From: Pelomonas margarita
GTDB taxonomy: Bacteria > Pseudomonadota > Gammaproteobacteria > Burkholderiales > Burkholderiaceae_C
Assembly (NCBI RefSeq): GCF_043555875.1
Contig: NZ_JBIGHW010000001.1
Coordinates: forward strand, 1-64,000
Direction of reading: 5' to 3'
Length of the DNA: 64,000 bases
This document shows, piece by piece, positions 35,761 through 44,647 of the stretch (positions are counted from its first letter, which is position 1; the number at the start of each line of letters is the position of its first letter). The position numbers and the translations under genes were made by a program. Below the pieces are notes generated by a model. The model saw only the letters and a program-made list of their open reading frames with translations, was not told the origin of the DNA and ran no database searches.

Positions 35761-36704
35761 TGCTTGGCCAGCCAGAGCAGGTAGGCGTCCAGCCAGCCGT
35801 CGGCCGTCGTGCCGCGCGGCATGGAGCCGAAGCCGTGGCCGCCGCGTTCGTACAGGTGCAGCTCGACGCGCTGGCCGGCACGGCGCCAGTTCTGCACGAT
35901 GTCGAAGCCGTCTGGCGGGAACAGCGGGTCGTCGGCCGCCTGCGCCAGGAACAGCGGCGGCACCGGCTGGCGGGGCGCTGTGGCGTAGAAACCGCCGTAG
36001 ATCAGCGCCAGCGTGTCAGGCATCTCGTCTGCCGTCGCCTGCGTCACCAGCGCGCGGCCGGTGCGGGCGCCGGCCGAGAAGCCGATGTAGCCCAGGCGCC
36101 TGGCATTGAAGCCCTGCTCGGTGGCATGGGCCTTCAACCAGGCCATCGCTGCCTTCGCGTCTTCGATGGCCGGGCCATAGGGCGCGAGGTCGTCGGCGGC
36201 CTTGGGCGCGCCGGGTGCGAAGCGCTGGGCGATCTCGGCGTTGACCTCGGCGGCGAAGTCCGCGTCGGTCACCGGCGTGGGCTTGACGCGGTAGACCAGC
36301 ACGAAGGCCGTGTAGCCCGCGTCGGCCAGTCGGCGTGCGATGGGCATGCCTTCGTTCTCGATGGCGACGAAGCGGTAGCCGCCGCCCGGCACCACCAGCA
36401 CCGCGCGGCCGTTGGCCTTGCCAGCGGCCGGGCGCACCGGGTAGAGCTGCGGGCGCTGCACATTGCGCAGGATGCGTTCCTGGCCCAGGCCGGTCCACTG
36501 GAATGCGGGGCCGCTGCCGGTGCCGCCGAAGGGCAAGGGCGCAGGCAGTTCCATCGGCGCGGCGGGCACAGTGCGGAAGACATGGACGGGCGGCGGCGCG
36601 TCGGCCGCGAGTGCTGTTGGCGCGTGGCCGAGCGCGACGCTGGTGATGAGGCCGCAGAGCAGTTGCTTCAGGGCGGGCCGCGAGCAGGTGTGGGGCATCT
36701 TCAT
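35757..36704 (-). CDS. Secreted alpha/beta hydrolase, carbohydrate-esterase-like
   Basis: A 315-aa esterase with a signal peptide (hydrophobic stretch about 12-30, cleavage near ALA-ADA at 33-36). The oxyanion region PGGGY is at 106-110, with nucleophile Ser210 (GFSAGA), Asp258 or Asp259 and His290 (GGHGFG). It resembles xylan/pectin acetylesterase-type proteins that remove acyl groups from sugars. It is the one clearly exported hydrolytic enzyme besides its neighbour at 36701, which implies that deacylation happens in the periplasm before cytoplasmic hydrolysis. Confidence 0.85.
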   Translation of the reverse strand: MKMPHTCSRPALKQLLCGLITSVALGHAPTALAADAPPPVHVFRTVPAAPMELPAPLPFGGTGSGPAFQWTGLGQERILRNVQRPQLYPVRPAAGKANGRAVLVVPGGGYRFVAIENEGMPIARRLADAGYTAFVLVYRVKPTPVTDADFAAEVNAEIAQRFAPGAPKAADDLAPYGPAIEDAKAAMAWLKAHATEQGFNARRLGYIGFSAGARTGRALVTQATADEMPDTLALIYGGFYATAPRQPVPPLFLAQAADDPLFPPDGFDIVQNWRRAGQRVELHLYERGGHGFGSMPRGTTADGWLDAYLLWLAKQ

Positions 36705-37630
36705 GCTTGGTTGGAGGTGGCGTTGAGCCTGAGCTTGGCCAGGAGGTCGGTCAGCAGCGCGCGGTTGTCGATGCGGGCTATGACGGGCAACTCGCGTCCG
36801 GCCTCTTCGACGCGGGTGTGGTGTGTGGGCGCGGCGCGGTCCAGCACAGCGGCGTGGACAAGGGCGCCGTCACCCAGCGTGACGGTCGGGCCCAGCTGTA
36901 CGAAGGGCGGCAGCGTCAGATAGCGCTCGTACAGCCAGCGGCCCAGCGGCGAGGCGGGGCGCAGGTCGGCGCCCAGCTCGGCGACCGAGACGGCCAGTTG
37001 CCGGTAGGTCTCGCGCGGCACGACCCACAGCGGCAGCGTGGGATGCGCCAGCACCGCGCGCGCGGCAGCGGCGTCGGTCGCAAAGTTGTACTCGGGCTCG
37101 CCGCCTGGGGTGAGTGAGCCACCGATCCAGATCAGCGTCATGCGTGTGGCGATTTGCGGCGCCAGGCGCAGCGCGGCGGCGACGTTGGTCAGCGGTCCGC
37201 CGCAGGTGATGAACAGCGGCAGCGGATCGTCGCGCAGGGCCTCGGCGACGATGGCGCGCGCGGCAGCGCTGACCTGCGCATCGCTGGCCCCGAAGCTCTC
37301 GGCGCCGGTGATGACAGGGCAGGGAGCAATGCCGGCGATGCGGGCCAGCTCGGTGACAAGGTCACGGCCCTTGGCGGCCGTGCGGCCGGCGGGCTCGCCC
37401 GCCATCGCCGCCAGCTTGGCATCCAGCGCCGTCGTCGTTACCAGCACGGTCTTGGTCGTCGGGCTGAGCCACTGATGGGCCAGTGCGAAAAGGCCGTCCG
37501 GGTCACCGGCAAAGTCGTTGTCGACGATGACGCGGGCTGAGGGGCGCTGCGCGATCAGCGGCGCAGCACGCAGAGGCAGGCATGTGGCGGCCAGCGCAGC
37601 CCCGTGCGCGAGGACGAGACGGCGGTCCAT
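36701..37630 (-). CDS. Nucleoside-hydrolase-like protein with signal peptide
   Basis: A 309-aa member of the inosine/uridine-preferring nucleoside hydrolase family. The calcium-site motif reads D37-N-D39-x3-D43-P44-D45 where the family has D-x-D-x3-D-D, so a calcium-ligand aspartate is replaced by proline. A twin-arginine-like MDRR and a hydrophobic segment (about 5-22) suggest export. It lies between the esterase and the GH1 fusion and overlaps the esterase start. An N-riboside or related glycoside, rather than a nucleoside, is a possible substrate. Confidence 0.82.
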   Translation of the reverse strand: MDRRLVLAHGAALAATCLPLRAAPLIAQRPSARVIVDNDFAGDPDGLFALAHQWLSPTTKTVLVTTTALDAKLAAMAGEPAGRTAAKGRDLVTELARIAGIAPCPVITGAESFGASDAQVSAAARAIVAEALRDDPLPLFITCGGPLTNVAAALRLAPQIATRMTLIWIGGSLTPGGEPEYNFATDAAAARAVLAHPTLPLWVVPRETYRQLAVSVAELGADLRPASPLGRWLYERYLTLPPFVQLGPTVTLGDGALVHAAVLDRAAPTHHTRVEEAGRELPVIARIDNRALLTDLLAKLRLNATSNQA

Positions 37631-37631
37631 G

Positions 37632-40190
37632 TCAGTTCGGCGACTTGTGGAAGCGGCCGTCCTTCATGATGGCCTTCAGGTGATGCTTGTTCTGCAGGAT
37701 GGCGACGTTCTCGGTCGGGTCGCCGTCTACCAGCAGCAGGTCGGCCAGGAAGCCCTCCTTCAGCTGGCCCAGCTCGTCGCCCATGCCCATGATCTGTCCG
37801 CCAAGGGCCGTGGCCGCATGCAGTGCCTCGGCGGGCGTGTAGCCGAAGTGCTGCACCCACAGCTCCAGGTCGCGCGCATTGCGGCCGTTGGGGTTGAAGG
37901 GGAAGCCGTAGTCGCCGCCCGGCAGCAGGCGCACGCCGCGGCGGCGTAGTTCGGGCACGAGCTTCTTCTGCGTCTCCAGAACGATGGCGGCGTCCTGCTT
38001 CATGTGCGTCATGTCGAAGTGCGGCGGCGGCGTGGCGTCCAGCGTGGCCTGCACGATGCCGATGCTGGGCGCGACGAACACCGTGTCGCGCGCCGCTTCC
38101 AGCATGTCCAGCGCCTCCTCGTCGGCATAGGTGCAGTGGTAGAGCACGCGGAAGCCCGCCTTCAGGCCCAGCTTGACGGCGTTGGCCGCGTGGGCGTGAC
38201 CGGTCAGCCAGAGGTCGTGCTCGCGCGCGGCGGCGCCGGCGGCCATCAGCTCTTCCTCGGTGTAGAGCAGCTCCAGCGACGCGCCGGGCTTCAGGGCGCT
38301 CTCGCCCGAGATCAGGAACTTCACGGCCTTAGCGCCGATGTCCTTGCAGCCCTTCACGAAGGCGGCCACGTTGGCTGGGCCTGCGCCATGCTCGTCGACC
38401 TTGCCTGGGTCCAGCAGTGTGCCTTCCATGGGTGGCTCGCGTTCGACGGACGAGGCGATGAGGCGAGGCCCCGGCATGCCGCCGCTGTCGATCATGTCCT
38501 TCAGCGCGGGCTCGATGCGCTTGCCCAGGGCGCCGGCGGAGTAGGCGCTCGTGAAGCCGTGGTCCAGCAGGATGCGGGCGTTGCGCGCGGCAGTCAGCGT
38601 CAGCTCCTCGGGAGGCAGGCTCATGCCGGGCACGAACTTCTCGACGCTGGTGGGCCAGGTCAGGTGCGCATGGGCCTCGGTGAGGCCGGGCATCAGCATG
38701 CCGCCGCGGCCGTCGATGACGCGGGCGTTGTCGTGCGACACGCTGTTGCCGATGGCCGTGATGCGGCGGCCGTCCACGCGCAGCTCGGCGGCGAAGGGGG
38801 GGCTGCCGCTGCCGTCGAAGATGCGCACGTTGGTGAAGACGACGCCGGGTTCGGGCATCGGCGGGATGTAGCGGTGGTCCATGGCCAGGTCCTGCGAGCT
38901 GCCGGGTTGGTGATGTGTGGTGACGCCGTCGGGCAAGGCGTTGTGGCGCGCGATGTCGCCGAGGAAGTGGGCGCTGGGCTTGGGCGCGCGCTGCTGCGTG
39001 CTGCGATCCACCGCAATCAGGCCGAAGCGCGGCTGGTAGCCGAACACCCACTCGAAGTTGTCGAAGGCCGTCCAGTAGGCATAGCCGATGATGGGCACGC
39101 CATCCGCGATGGCTGAGTGCAGGCCGGCCAGTGCCTGGCCGATGAAGTCGACGCGCCGCGCATCGTCGTCGCCGCAATAGCCGTTCTCGCTGATAAGGAT
39201 GGGCAGCTTCAGCTCATGCGCCACGCGGCGGGCGACCGAGGCGACGGCCTGCGGCGCGAACTCGTAGCGCATGCCGGTGGTCTCAGCGCCCTCAGGCGAC
39301 GCGATCTGGCCCTCGGGGCCGTAGATCTCGCGGGTGTAGTTCTGCAGGCCGAAGAAGTCGTCGCCCTGGATGGCCGGCAGCCATTGGCGGAAGTTGCCGT
39401 GCCACATCTTGGCGGCCTGCTGCTCGCCACCGGGTGCCACGTGCGGCTGGCTCAGTGCTAGCGACAGCCCGACCTGCACACCCGGCGCCACGCGGCGGAT
39501 GACCTCTCGCGCGGCAACATGCGACGCTGAGATGGTGGCCACGCCGCGCTCGTCGCCGGCCATCTGGAAGGCGCAATACGTGGCGACGTCGGTACCGCAG
39601 GCCTTGGCTGCGCTCTCGCGCCACCCGGGCGCACGCCAGCTCTTGACGTCCACGCCGATGGGCGGCACGAAGCCCAGCGTCGCGAACATGCTCTGCAGCA
39701 GCACGCCGATGTTGCATTCGTTGAGCGTGACGACGCGCTTCACCGCCGGGCCCAGCGCCGGCATCACGCGCTCGACGTAGCGGGCGAACAGTTGCGGCGT
39801 GCGCTCGCCCTTCCACCCGCCCAGCGCCATCAGCCATTTCGGCGATGTGAAGTGGTGCAGCGTGACCAGCGGCTCCAGGCCGTGCTCGACACAGGCATCC
39901 ACCACGGCGCGGTAGTGGGCGAGCGCCTCGGGGCTGAACTCGCCCTCGCGCGGCTCCACGCGCGCCCATTCGATGGAGAAGCGGTAGGCCTTCAGGCCCA
40001 GCGAGGCCAGCAGCGCGATGTCGTCGCGGAAGAGGCGGTAGTGGGCGATGGCATCGCCGCTCTTGTCGGCATAAGGCGAGCCCTCGGCCCATTCCTCGGC
40101 CCAGGTGTCGCAGTTGTCGTTGCCGCCCTCGATCTGGTGGGCGGCGGTGGCCGTGCCCCAGAGGAAGCCGGCTGGAAAAGCGTGGTTCAT
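37632..40190 (-). CDS. GH1 beta-glucosidase fused to an imidazolonepropionase-like amidohydrolase
   Basis: An 852-aa single open frame with two enzyme domains. Residues 1-425 are GH1: acid/base Glu158 in TLNECN and nucleophile Glu335 in ISENG. Residues 445-852 are a metal-dependent amidohydrolase: His507-x-His509 (AHAH), Lys624 (AVKF, likely carboxylated), His665/His667 (GHAH), His685 and Asp760 (GGD). A short linker near 425-445 contains Met437 preceded by AGGA at a 7-base spacing, so internal initiation may also yield a separate amidohydrolase. It would couple removal of a glucosyl group with hydrolysis of an amide, lactone or ester in the product. I know of no such fusion; a lost stop codon between two genes is the alternative. 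Confidence 0.85.
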   Translation of the reverse strand: MNHAFPAGFLWGTATAAHQIEGGNDNCDTWAEEWAEGSPYADKSGDAIAHYRLFRDDIALLASLGLKAYRFSIEWARVEPREGEFSPEALAHYRAVVDACVEHGLEPLVTLHHFTSPKWLMALGGWKGERTPQLFARYVERVMPALGPAVKRVVTLNECNIGVLLQSMFATLGFVPPIGVDVKSWRAPGWRESAAKACGTDVATYCAFQMAGDERGVATISASHVAAREVIRRVAPGVQVGLSLALSQPHVAPGGEQQAAKMWHGNFRQWLPAIQGDDFFGLQNYTREIYGPEGQIASPEGAETTGMRYEFAPQAVASVARRVAHELKLPILISENGYCGDDDARRVDFIGQALAGLHSAIADGVPIIGYAYWTAFDNFEWVFGYQPRFGLIAVDRSTQQRAPKPSAHFLGDIARHNALPDGVTTHHQPGSSQDLAMDHRYIPPMPEPGVVFTNVRIFDGSGSPPFAAELRVDGRRITAIGNSVSHDNARVIDGRGGMLMPGLTEAHAHLTWPTSVEKFVPGMSLPPEELTLTAARNARILLDHGFTSAYSAGALGKRIEPALKDMIDSGGMPGPRLIASSVEREPPMEGTLLDPGKVDEHGAGPANVAAFVKGCKDIGAKAVKFLISGESALKPGASLELLYTEEELMAAGAAAREHDLWLTGHAHAANAVKLGLKAGFRVLYHCTYADEEALDMLEAARDTVFVAPSIGIVQATLDATPPPHFDMTHMKQDAAIVLETQKKLVPELRRRGVRLLPGGDYGFPFNPNGRNARDLELWVQHFGYTPAEALHAATALGGQIMGMGDELGQLKEGFLADLLLVDGDPTENVAILQNKHHLKAIMKDGRFHKSPN

Positions 40191-40212
40191 GATCGGATTT
40201 CGCAAGAAAGGG

Positions 40213-41568
40213 TCAGGCCAGCGCGGCGCGGCGCTCGGCCAGTTCGACATTGATCTGCTGCAGCTGGGCGCGACCCAGCGGATAGGCCCAGCCCATGATG
40301 GCGGCCACGCCCAGGGCCATGACGGCGGGGATGATGCTCATCAGCGCGACGACGCCCTGCAGCGCCTGCGGAGCCTGCTGCGCAGCGCCGGCCTGGTAGG
40401 CCGTGATGCTGAGCACGCCGCCGACGATGGCGCTGGCCAGGCCCGCGCCGACCTTGTTGGAAAAGTTGATCGTCGCGATCAGCGTGCCGACGACGCGCTT
40501 GCCGCTGCGGTGCTCGATGTCGTCGGCGATGTCGCCGTTCATCGAGTAGCTGATGGGCGCGCTGATGCCCAGACAGACATTGGCCAGCAGCGACAGCACG
40601 AACACCACCGGCAGGCGGTCGGGCCCGCCCAGCAGGATGGCCGTCCACAGCAGGGCACCGGCGAGCATGCCGCCCACATAGACGCGCTTCTTGCACACGC
40701 GCCGCGTCAGCTGGTCGCTCAGCACGACGCCGGCCACCAGGCCGATGCCGCCCAGGCCCATGAAGGGGCCGATGAGCTGCGGCTTGCCGATGACGGCGGT
40801 GAAGTAGTACACGCACGCCGCCAGCGGCAGGCCGATCAGCGTGGCCAGCACGCATTGCGCCAGCACGCCGGCCCGCCAGGCACGGCTGGCGAGCAGCGCG
40901 CGCAGGTCGGCCTTGAGGTCGGGGGCGGGTCCGCCGGTCATGGGCGGCACGCGCTCGCGCACGAAGGCGAAGCAGGCCCAGGTGAACAGCAGGCCGGCAG
41001 CGCCGAACACCATGGCGGCGCGCTGGAAGCCCTGGGCCGGGCTGCCATCGGCCAGCGCGTCCTTCAGCACGGGGAAGCCTACCGCGCAGCCGACCACGAA
41101 GATGAACTGCACGAAGCTGCTGACGCCCGCCATGCGCAGGCGCTCGTCGGGATCCGGCGCGACCATGGGTAGCATGGACTGGAACGGAATCATGATGAGG
41201 CTGTAGGCGCACCACAGCACGGTGTAGGCCGCGACGAAGTACACCGTGCGCGCCATGCCTTCGAGCGGCGGCACCGTGAAGCTGGCCACGAGCGCCAGCG
41301 CCAGCACCGGCGCGAACCACAGCAGGTAGGGGCGCGCCTGGCCCCAGCGGCTGCGCGTGGCGTCGACACGGCGGCCGACGAAGATGTCCCAGACGGCGTC
41401 GACGATGCGTACCAGCAGCAGCAGCGCGCCAATGAAGGCGGCCGACAGCCCGGCCACGTCGGTGTAGAAGTACATCGCCATGCCACCGGTGGCGGTCACG
41501 GCGGTCGGCATGAAGTTGCCCAGGCCGTAGGCCACTTTTTCAGGGAAGGAAATGCGCGAAGTGCTCAT
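40213..41568 (-). CDS. GPH-family sugar/glycoside:cation symporter (MelB-like MFS)
   Basis: A 451-aa, 12-helix transporter of the glycoside-pentoside-hexuronide family. VAYGLGNFMP near the N terminus and RIVDAVWDIFVGRRVD in the first cytosolic loop match the family pattern. It would import glycosides into the cytoplasm with Na+ or H+, matching the unexported GH78, GH43, GH3 and GH1 enzymes downstream. It follows the GH106 gene with an ATGA overlap and precedes the GH1 fusion by 22 bases. Confidence 0.9.
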   Translation of the reverse strand: MSTSRISFPEKVAYGLGNFMPTAVTATGGMAMYFYTDVAGLSAAFIGALLLLVRIVDAVWDIFVGRRVDATRSRWGQARPYLLWFAPVLALALVASFTVPPLEGMARTVYFVAAYTVLWCAYSLIMIPFQSMLPMVAPDPDERLRMAGVSSFVQFIFVVGCAVGFPVLKDALADGSPAQGFQRAAMVFGAAGLLFTWACFAFVRERVPPMTGGPAPDLKADLRALLASRAWRAGVLAQCVLATLIGLPLAACVYYFTAVIGKPQLIGPFMGLGGIGLVAGVVLSDQLTRRVCKKRVYVGGMLAGALLWTAILLGGPDRLPVVFVLSLLANVCLGISAPISYSMNGDIADDIEHRSGKRVVGTLIATINFSNKVGAGLASAIVGGVLSITAYQAGAAQQAPQALQGVVALMSIIPAVMALGVAAIMGWAYPLGRAQLQQINVELAERRAALA

Positions 41569-44348
41569 GAGAGGCTTTCAGCAAGCAGGCGAACGGGGCC
41601 GAGGAGGCCGGTGGGAAGTCGGGTCAGGCGCCGGCCGGGCAGCGGCAGGCCGCCGGGGCGCTGGGGGTCGCGGTGGGCGTTCTCGGGCACGTTCGCGACG
41701 GTGATGACCAGTGTGTTGCTGCCGGCCTGCAGCCGGCGCGTCACGTCGAAGACGAACGGTCCTTCACTGCGCATCCATGGCGTGTCGCCGTTGACCTGCA
41801 GTGACAGCGCATCGTGCGCCGTGCCGAGGTCCAGGCATAGCGTGCCGGCGGCCAGCTCGGCGGACGTGACGTCCAGCGTCAGCGTGTAGCGCAGCTGGCC
41901 GGCGAAGTCGGCCAGATCGGCGAGGTTGCGCAGGTCGTTCAGCGAGTCCCAGGTGGCGTCGAAGCGGATGCGGCGGCCAGCCAGGCCCACGCCGTCGCCG
42001 CTGACCTGCCAGGGCCCGCGCAGCTCGCGCGTGGTGCTGCGGGCCGCGGCGCGGCGCGGCCGCGCTGGGCGGCATTGCGCGCTGGGGGCGATGCGCAGCC
42101 AGCGCGACGTGGTGGGCGGCAGCTGCATGTCGGTGGCGTCGTGGGTCTTCATCCCGTGCACTTCTCCAGTCCAGGCATCCCAGGTTTCGGCAGCCAGGCC
42201 CGGGGCCAGCGCCCAGACCGGTGCCTGCGGCGTGGCGCCGGGGTTGCGTAGCAGCACCCAGCGCTGCTCGCCGTCCTCGCGCACATGGAAACTGCAGCCG
42301 TGCCCGGCGGCGAGTTCCAAGGTGGCGGGCACGCCGGCCTCGCGCAGGGCCTGGCCCAGCGCGGACGGTGCGACGGTGCGCACGGGCTGCAGCGCCTGTC
42401 GCACGCGGGCGTCGCGAGCCGCTGCGTCCAGCCAGCCGGCCTCACGGCGAGGCAAGCTGCCGCAGGCGAGCACGGGCACGCCTGCCGCCAGGCAGGCGGC
42501 CAGGCACTCGGCCACCTCGGCGCGCAGTGCGTGCAGGTCGGTCAGCACGACGGCGCGGTAACGGTGGCCGCCCGGCGTGACCAGCGCGCCGGCCTCCACG
42601 TGGCAGGCGCGCAGGCCGTGCTCGTTGATCCAGTCCCAGTCGTAGCCGGCGTCCTGCAGCGCGTCGTGCCAGGCCGGCGGCGTCAGCCGGTCGGCGGCAC
42701 CCATGAAGGCGAACAGGTCCAGCGGCGCGAGCACGGCCACCGGCACCACGGCGCGGCCGCGCTGCAACAAGTTCTGGTTGCGGGCGAGGTAGTCGGTCAG
42801 CGGGCGGGCGAACGCCCACCAGGGGTTGTGCTCGTCCAGCGGCGTGCCGATCTCCATGGCCTCGAACGGGTACCACGGGTGCTGGCCGTCGGGCCAGCCG
42901 GCGACACTCGCGCTGGCACCATGGCCCACGAGTTGCTGGATACCGGCCACATAGAAGGCGTCGGCCCGCTCGCGCACCTGGCGGGGTGTGATGGCCAGGC
43001 CTTCCAGCAGCCAGCAGAAAGCCTCGCCGCTGACGGTGTCGCGGCCGTAGATGTGGGCCGCCGAGCGGGCCACACGCAGAAAATGCGGCGCTGCGCCACC
43101 GGCAAGGTCCTCGGTCTCGGGGATGTCGGCGGTGCCGTAGGCCTGCAGCCAGTCCACCGGCGCGCCATGGGCCTGGACCCGGGACTGCAGGCCCTGTGCG
43201 CGGGCCCAGTCGGCCAGCGGCGCGTACAGGCGCTCGATCATCAGCTCGGAGACGGTGAGGCGGTAGTCGTGCCGCAGGCGCTCGCCTGCATCAGCGGCGT
43301 CGAACAACGCGGCGCCGCGGCGCGCCTGGAAGCAGTTGCGCCAGCCGGGCTGCAGCATCAGCGGCAGGTGTGGGCGCGGGTCGTAGCCGCGCCGGCGCTG
43401 GAACTCGGCAGCGAAGTCGGCCGTCCACAGCAGGTCGGTCGGCACTTCCAGGCTGTCGATGAAGACGCTGCGCCAGGTGCTGCCGGCATGGGCGGCCCAG
43501 TGCGGCAGCGCGGCGTCGCCCACACGGGCGGCATGTGCGTCGAAGGCGGCGCGTTGCAGGTGGTCCAGCACCAGCTGCGGGCCGTGGCCGGCGCCTTCCA
43601 GAATGAGCTGGTCGCTGACGAAGCGCTGCACGACGACGATCTGCCAGTCGCCCTCGGGCACGTCCCAGCTGAGCTGGCCGTCAGGCTGCAGGCGGTCGGT
43701 CAGGTCGACCGTTTGCGAGGCGTCGACCCAGCCCGGCGCGAATACCTGGCCCCAGCGGTCAGGTAGCGTCATGGGCACGAAGCCGGGGTAGGGGCCGAGG
43801 CTGGGCGTGCTGCCGCGCAATGCGACGACGGCGACGGTCTCGGCCGCTGCCATGCGGGTCAGCCAATCGGCCGGCAGTGCCTGTTCTTCAGGCAGGCCAC
43901 CGTGGCTGGCGAGCCAGCTGGCCGAGCGTTGCGGCCGTTCGGGCCGGCGCGGCTGGCCTTGCCAGCGGCAGGGGCCTTGCACGCTGGTCCAGGCCAGGCT
44001 GAGCTCCTGCGTGGCGAGTTCCGGCGTGATGGCCTCACCGCCGCCGAAGGGCCAGGCCGAGCCGAAGGTGGTGTCCACGCGCAGCCCCAGCCGGGCGGCC
44101 TCGGCCATGACGGTGGCGACGGTGTCGAACCAGCGTGGCGTGAAGACGTCGTGCAGGTCGGCAGGTGCTGCCGGGCCGTCATGGGGCAGGCCGATGCGGC
44201 AGGGCTGGATCTCCACGCCCCCCCAACCGGCGGCCGCGAAGCCGCGCAGCTGCTCGCACAGCGTGGTGGCGTCGACGGCGCCGCCCGGCCACCACCAGCG
44301 CAGCAGTGGGCGGTGGTGGGTGGGGGGATCGCGGAACAGGTCGTGCAT
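41565..44348 (-). CDS. Glycoside hydrolase family 106-like alpha-L-rhamnosidase
   Basis: A 927-aa enzyme resembling GH106 rhamnosidases: the early segment LLRWWWPGGAVD, a barrel domain and a C-terminal beta-sandwich (galactose-binding-like). Together with GH78 it gives the locus two unrelated rhamnosidases, likely for different linkages. No signal peptide was seen. The start is placed at the ATG 44348 (MHDLF); an ATG at 44378 is a second option but lies in repeat DNA. It is the promoter-proximal gene of the glycosidase operon. Confidence 0.8.
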   Translation of the reverse strand: MHDLFRDPPTHHRPLLRWWWPGGAVDATTLCEQLRGFAAAGWGGVEIQPCRIGLPHDGPAAPADLHDVFTPRWFDTVATVMAEAARLGLRVDTTFGSAWPFGGGEAITPELATQELSLAWTSVQGPCRWQGQPRRPERPQRSASWLASHGGLPEEQALPADWLTRMAAAETVAVVALRGSTPSLGPYPGFVPMTLPDRWGQVFAPGWVDASQTVDLTDRLQPDGQLSWDVPEGDWQIVVVQRFVSDQLILEGAGHGPQLVLDHLQRAAFDAHAARVGDAALPHWAAHAGSTWRSVFIDSLEVPTDLLWTADFAAEFQRRRGYDPRPHLPLMLQPGWRNCFQARRGAALFDAADAGERLRHDYRLTVSELMIERLYAPLADWARAQGLQSRVQAHGAPVDWLQAYGTADIPETEDLAGGAAPHFLRVARSAAHIYGRDTVSGEAFCWLLEGLAITPRQVRERADAFYVAGIQQLVGHGASASVAGWPDGQHPWYPFEAMEIGTPLDEHNPWWAFARPLTDYLARNQNLLQRGRAVVPVAVLAPLDLFAFMGAADRLTPPAWHDALQDAGYDWDWINEHGLRACHVEAGALVTPGGHRYRAVVLTDLHALRAEVAECLAACLAAGVPVLACGSLPRREAGWLDAAARDARVRQALQPVRTVAPSALGQALREAGVPATLELAAGHGCSFHVREDGEQRWVLLRNPGATPQAPVWALAPGLAAETWDAWTGEVHGMKTHDATDMQLPPTTSRWLRIAPSAQCRPARPRRAAARSTTRELRGPWQVSGDGVGLAGRRIRFDATWDSLNDLRNLADLADFAGQLRYTLTLDVTSAELAAGTLCLDLGTAHDALSLQVNGDTPWMRSEGPFVFDVTRRLQAGSNTLVITVANVPENAHRDPQRPGGLPLPGRRLTRLPTGLLGPVRLLAESLS

Positions 44349-44379
44349 GTCAGTGGTCGAGGGCGGGTGAGGCGCCATC

Positions 44380-44443
44380 CCCTCGGGGCAGCGACGCGAC
44401 GCGCCGGTGCGCAGCGCTGCGAGTGTGGACGAGGGGCGGCGTC
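44380..44443. repeat. Intergenic repeat, partial copy 7
   Basis: CCCCTCGGGGCAGCGACGCG followed by GTGGACGAGGGGCGGC shares the core and right edge of the repeat family but has a different middle. It lies upstream of the GH106 gene, next to copy 4. Confidence 0.55.
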
Positions 44444-44498
44444 ATGTCAGTTGCTCATGGTGTTGCCCAACACCCGCCTCAGATGACGCGGGGCATGG

Positions 44499-44638
44499 CG
44501 GGCCGAGCGCCGGGCCGCTCCCAAGCCGGGCCGCGTCGGGCGATGTGCTCGCGGCTCGATGCCGCGAGCATCGCCGTCCCCTCGGGGGACCGACCAGACT
44601 CGCTCGCGTTCAGCGACGCGAGGTTGGGCGAGGGGCTT
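44499..44638. repeat. Intergenic repeat, copy 4 (long form)
   Basis: GGGCCGAGCGCCGGGCCGCT, an insert with a GCTCGCGGCTCGATGCCGCGAGC hairpin, then CCCCTCGGGGGACCGACC and a right edge GGGCGAGGGG. It fills most of the 299-bp gap between the TonB receptor stop and the GH106 start. Confidence 0.75.
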
Positions 44639-44647
44639 CAGGGCCAT

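Noticed and set aside
33253..35784. An 843-codon open frame on the plus strand
   Set aside because: It mirrors the GH3 gene; the GH3 frame has catalytic motifs and the plus frame has none.
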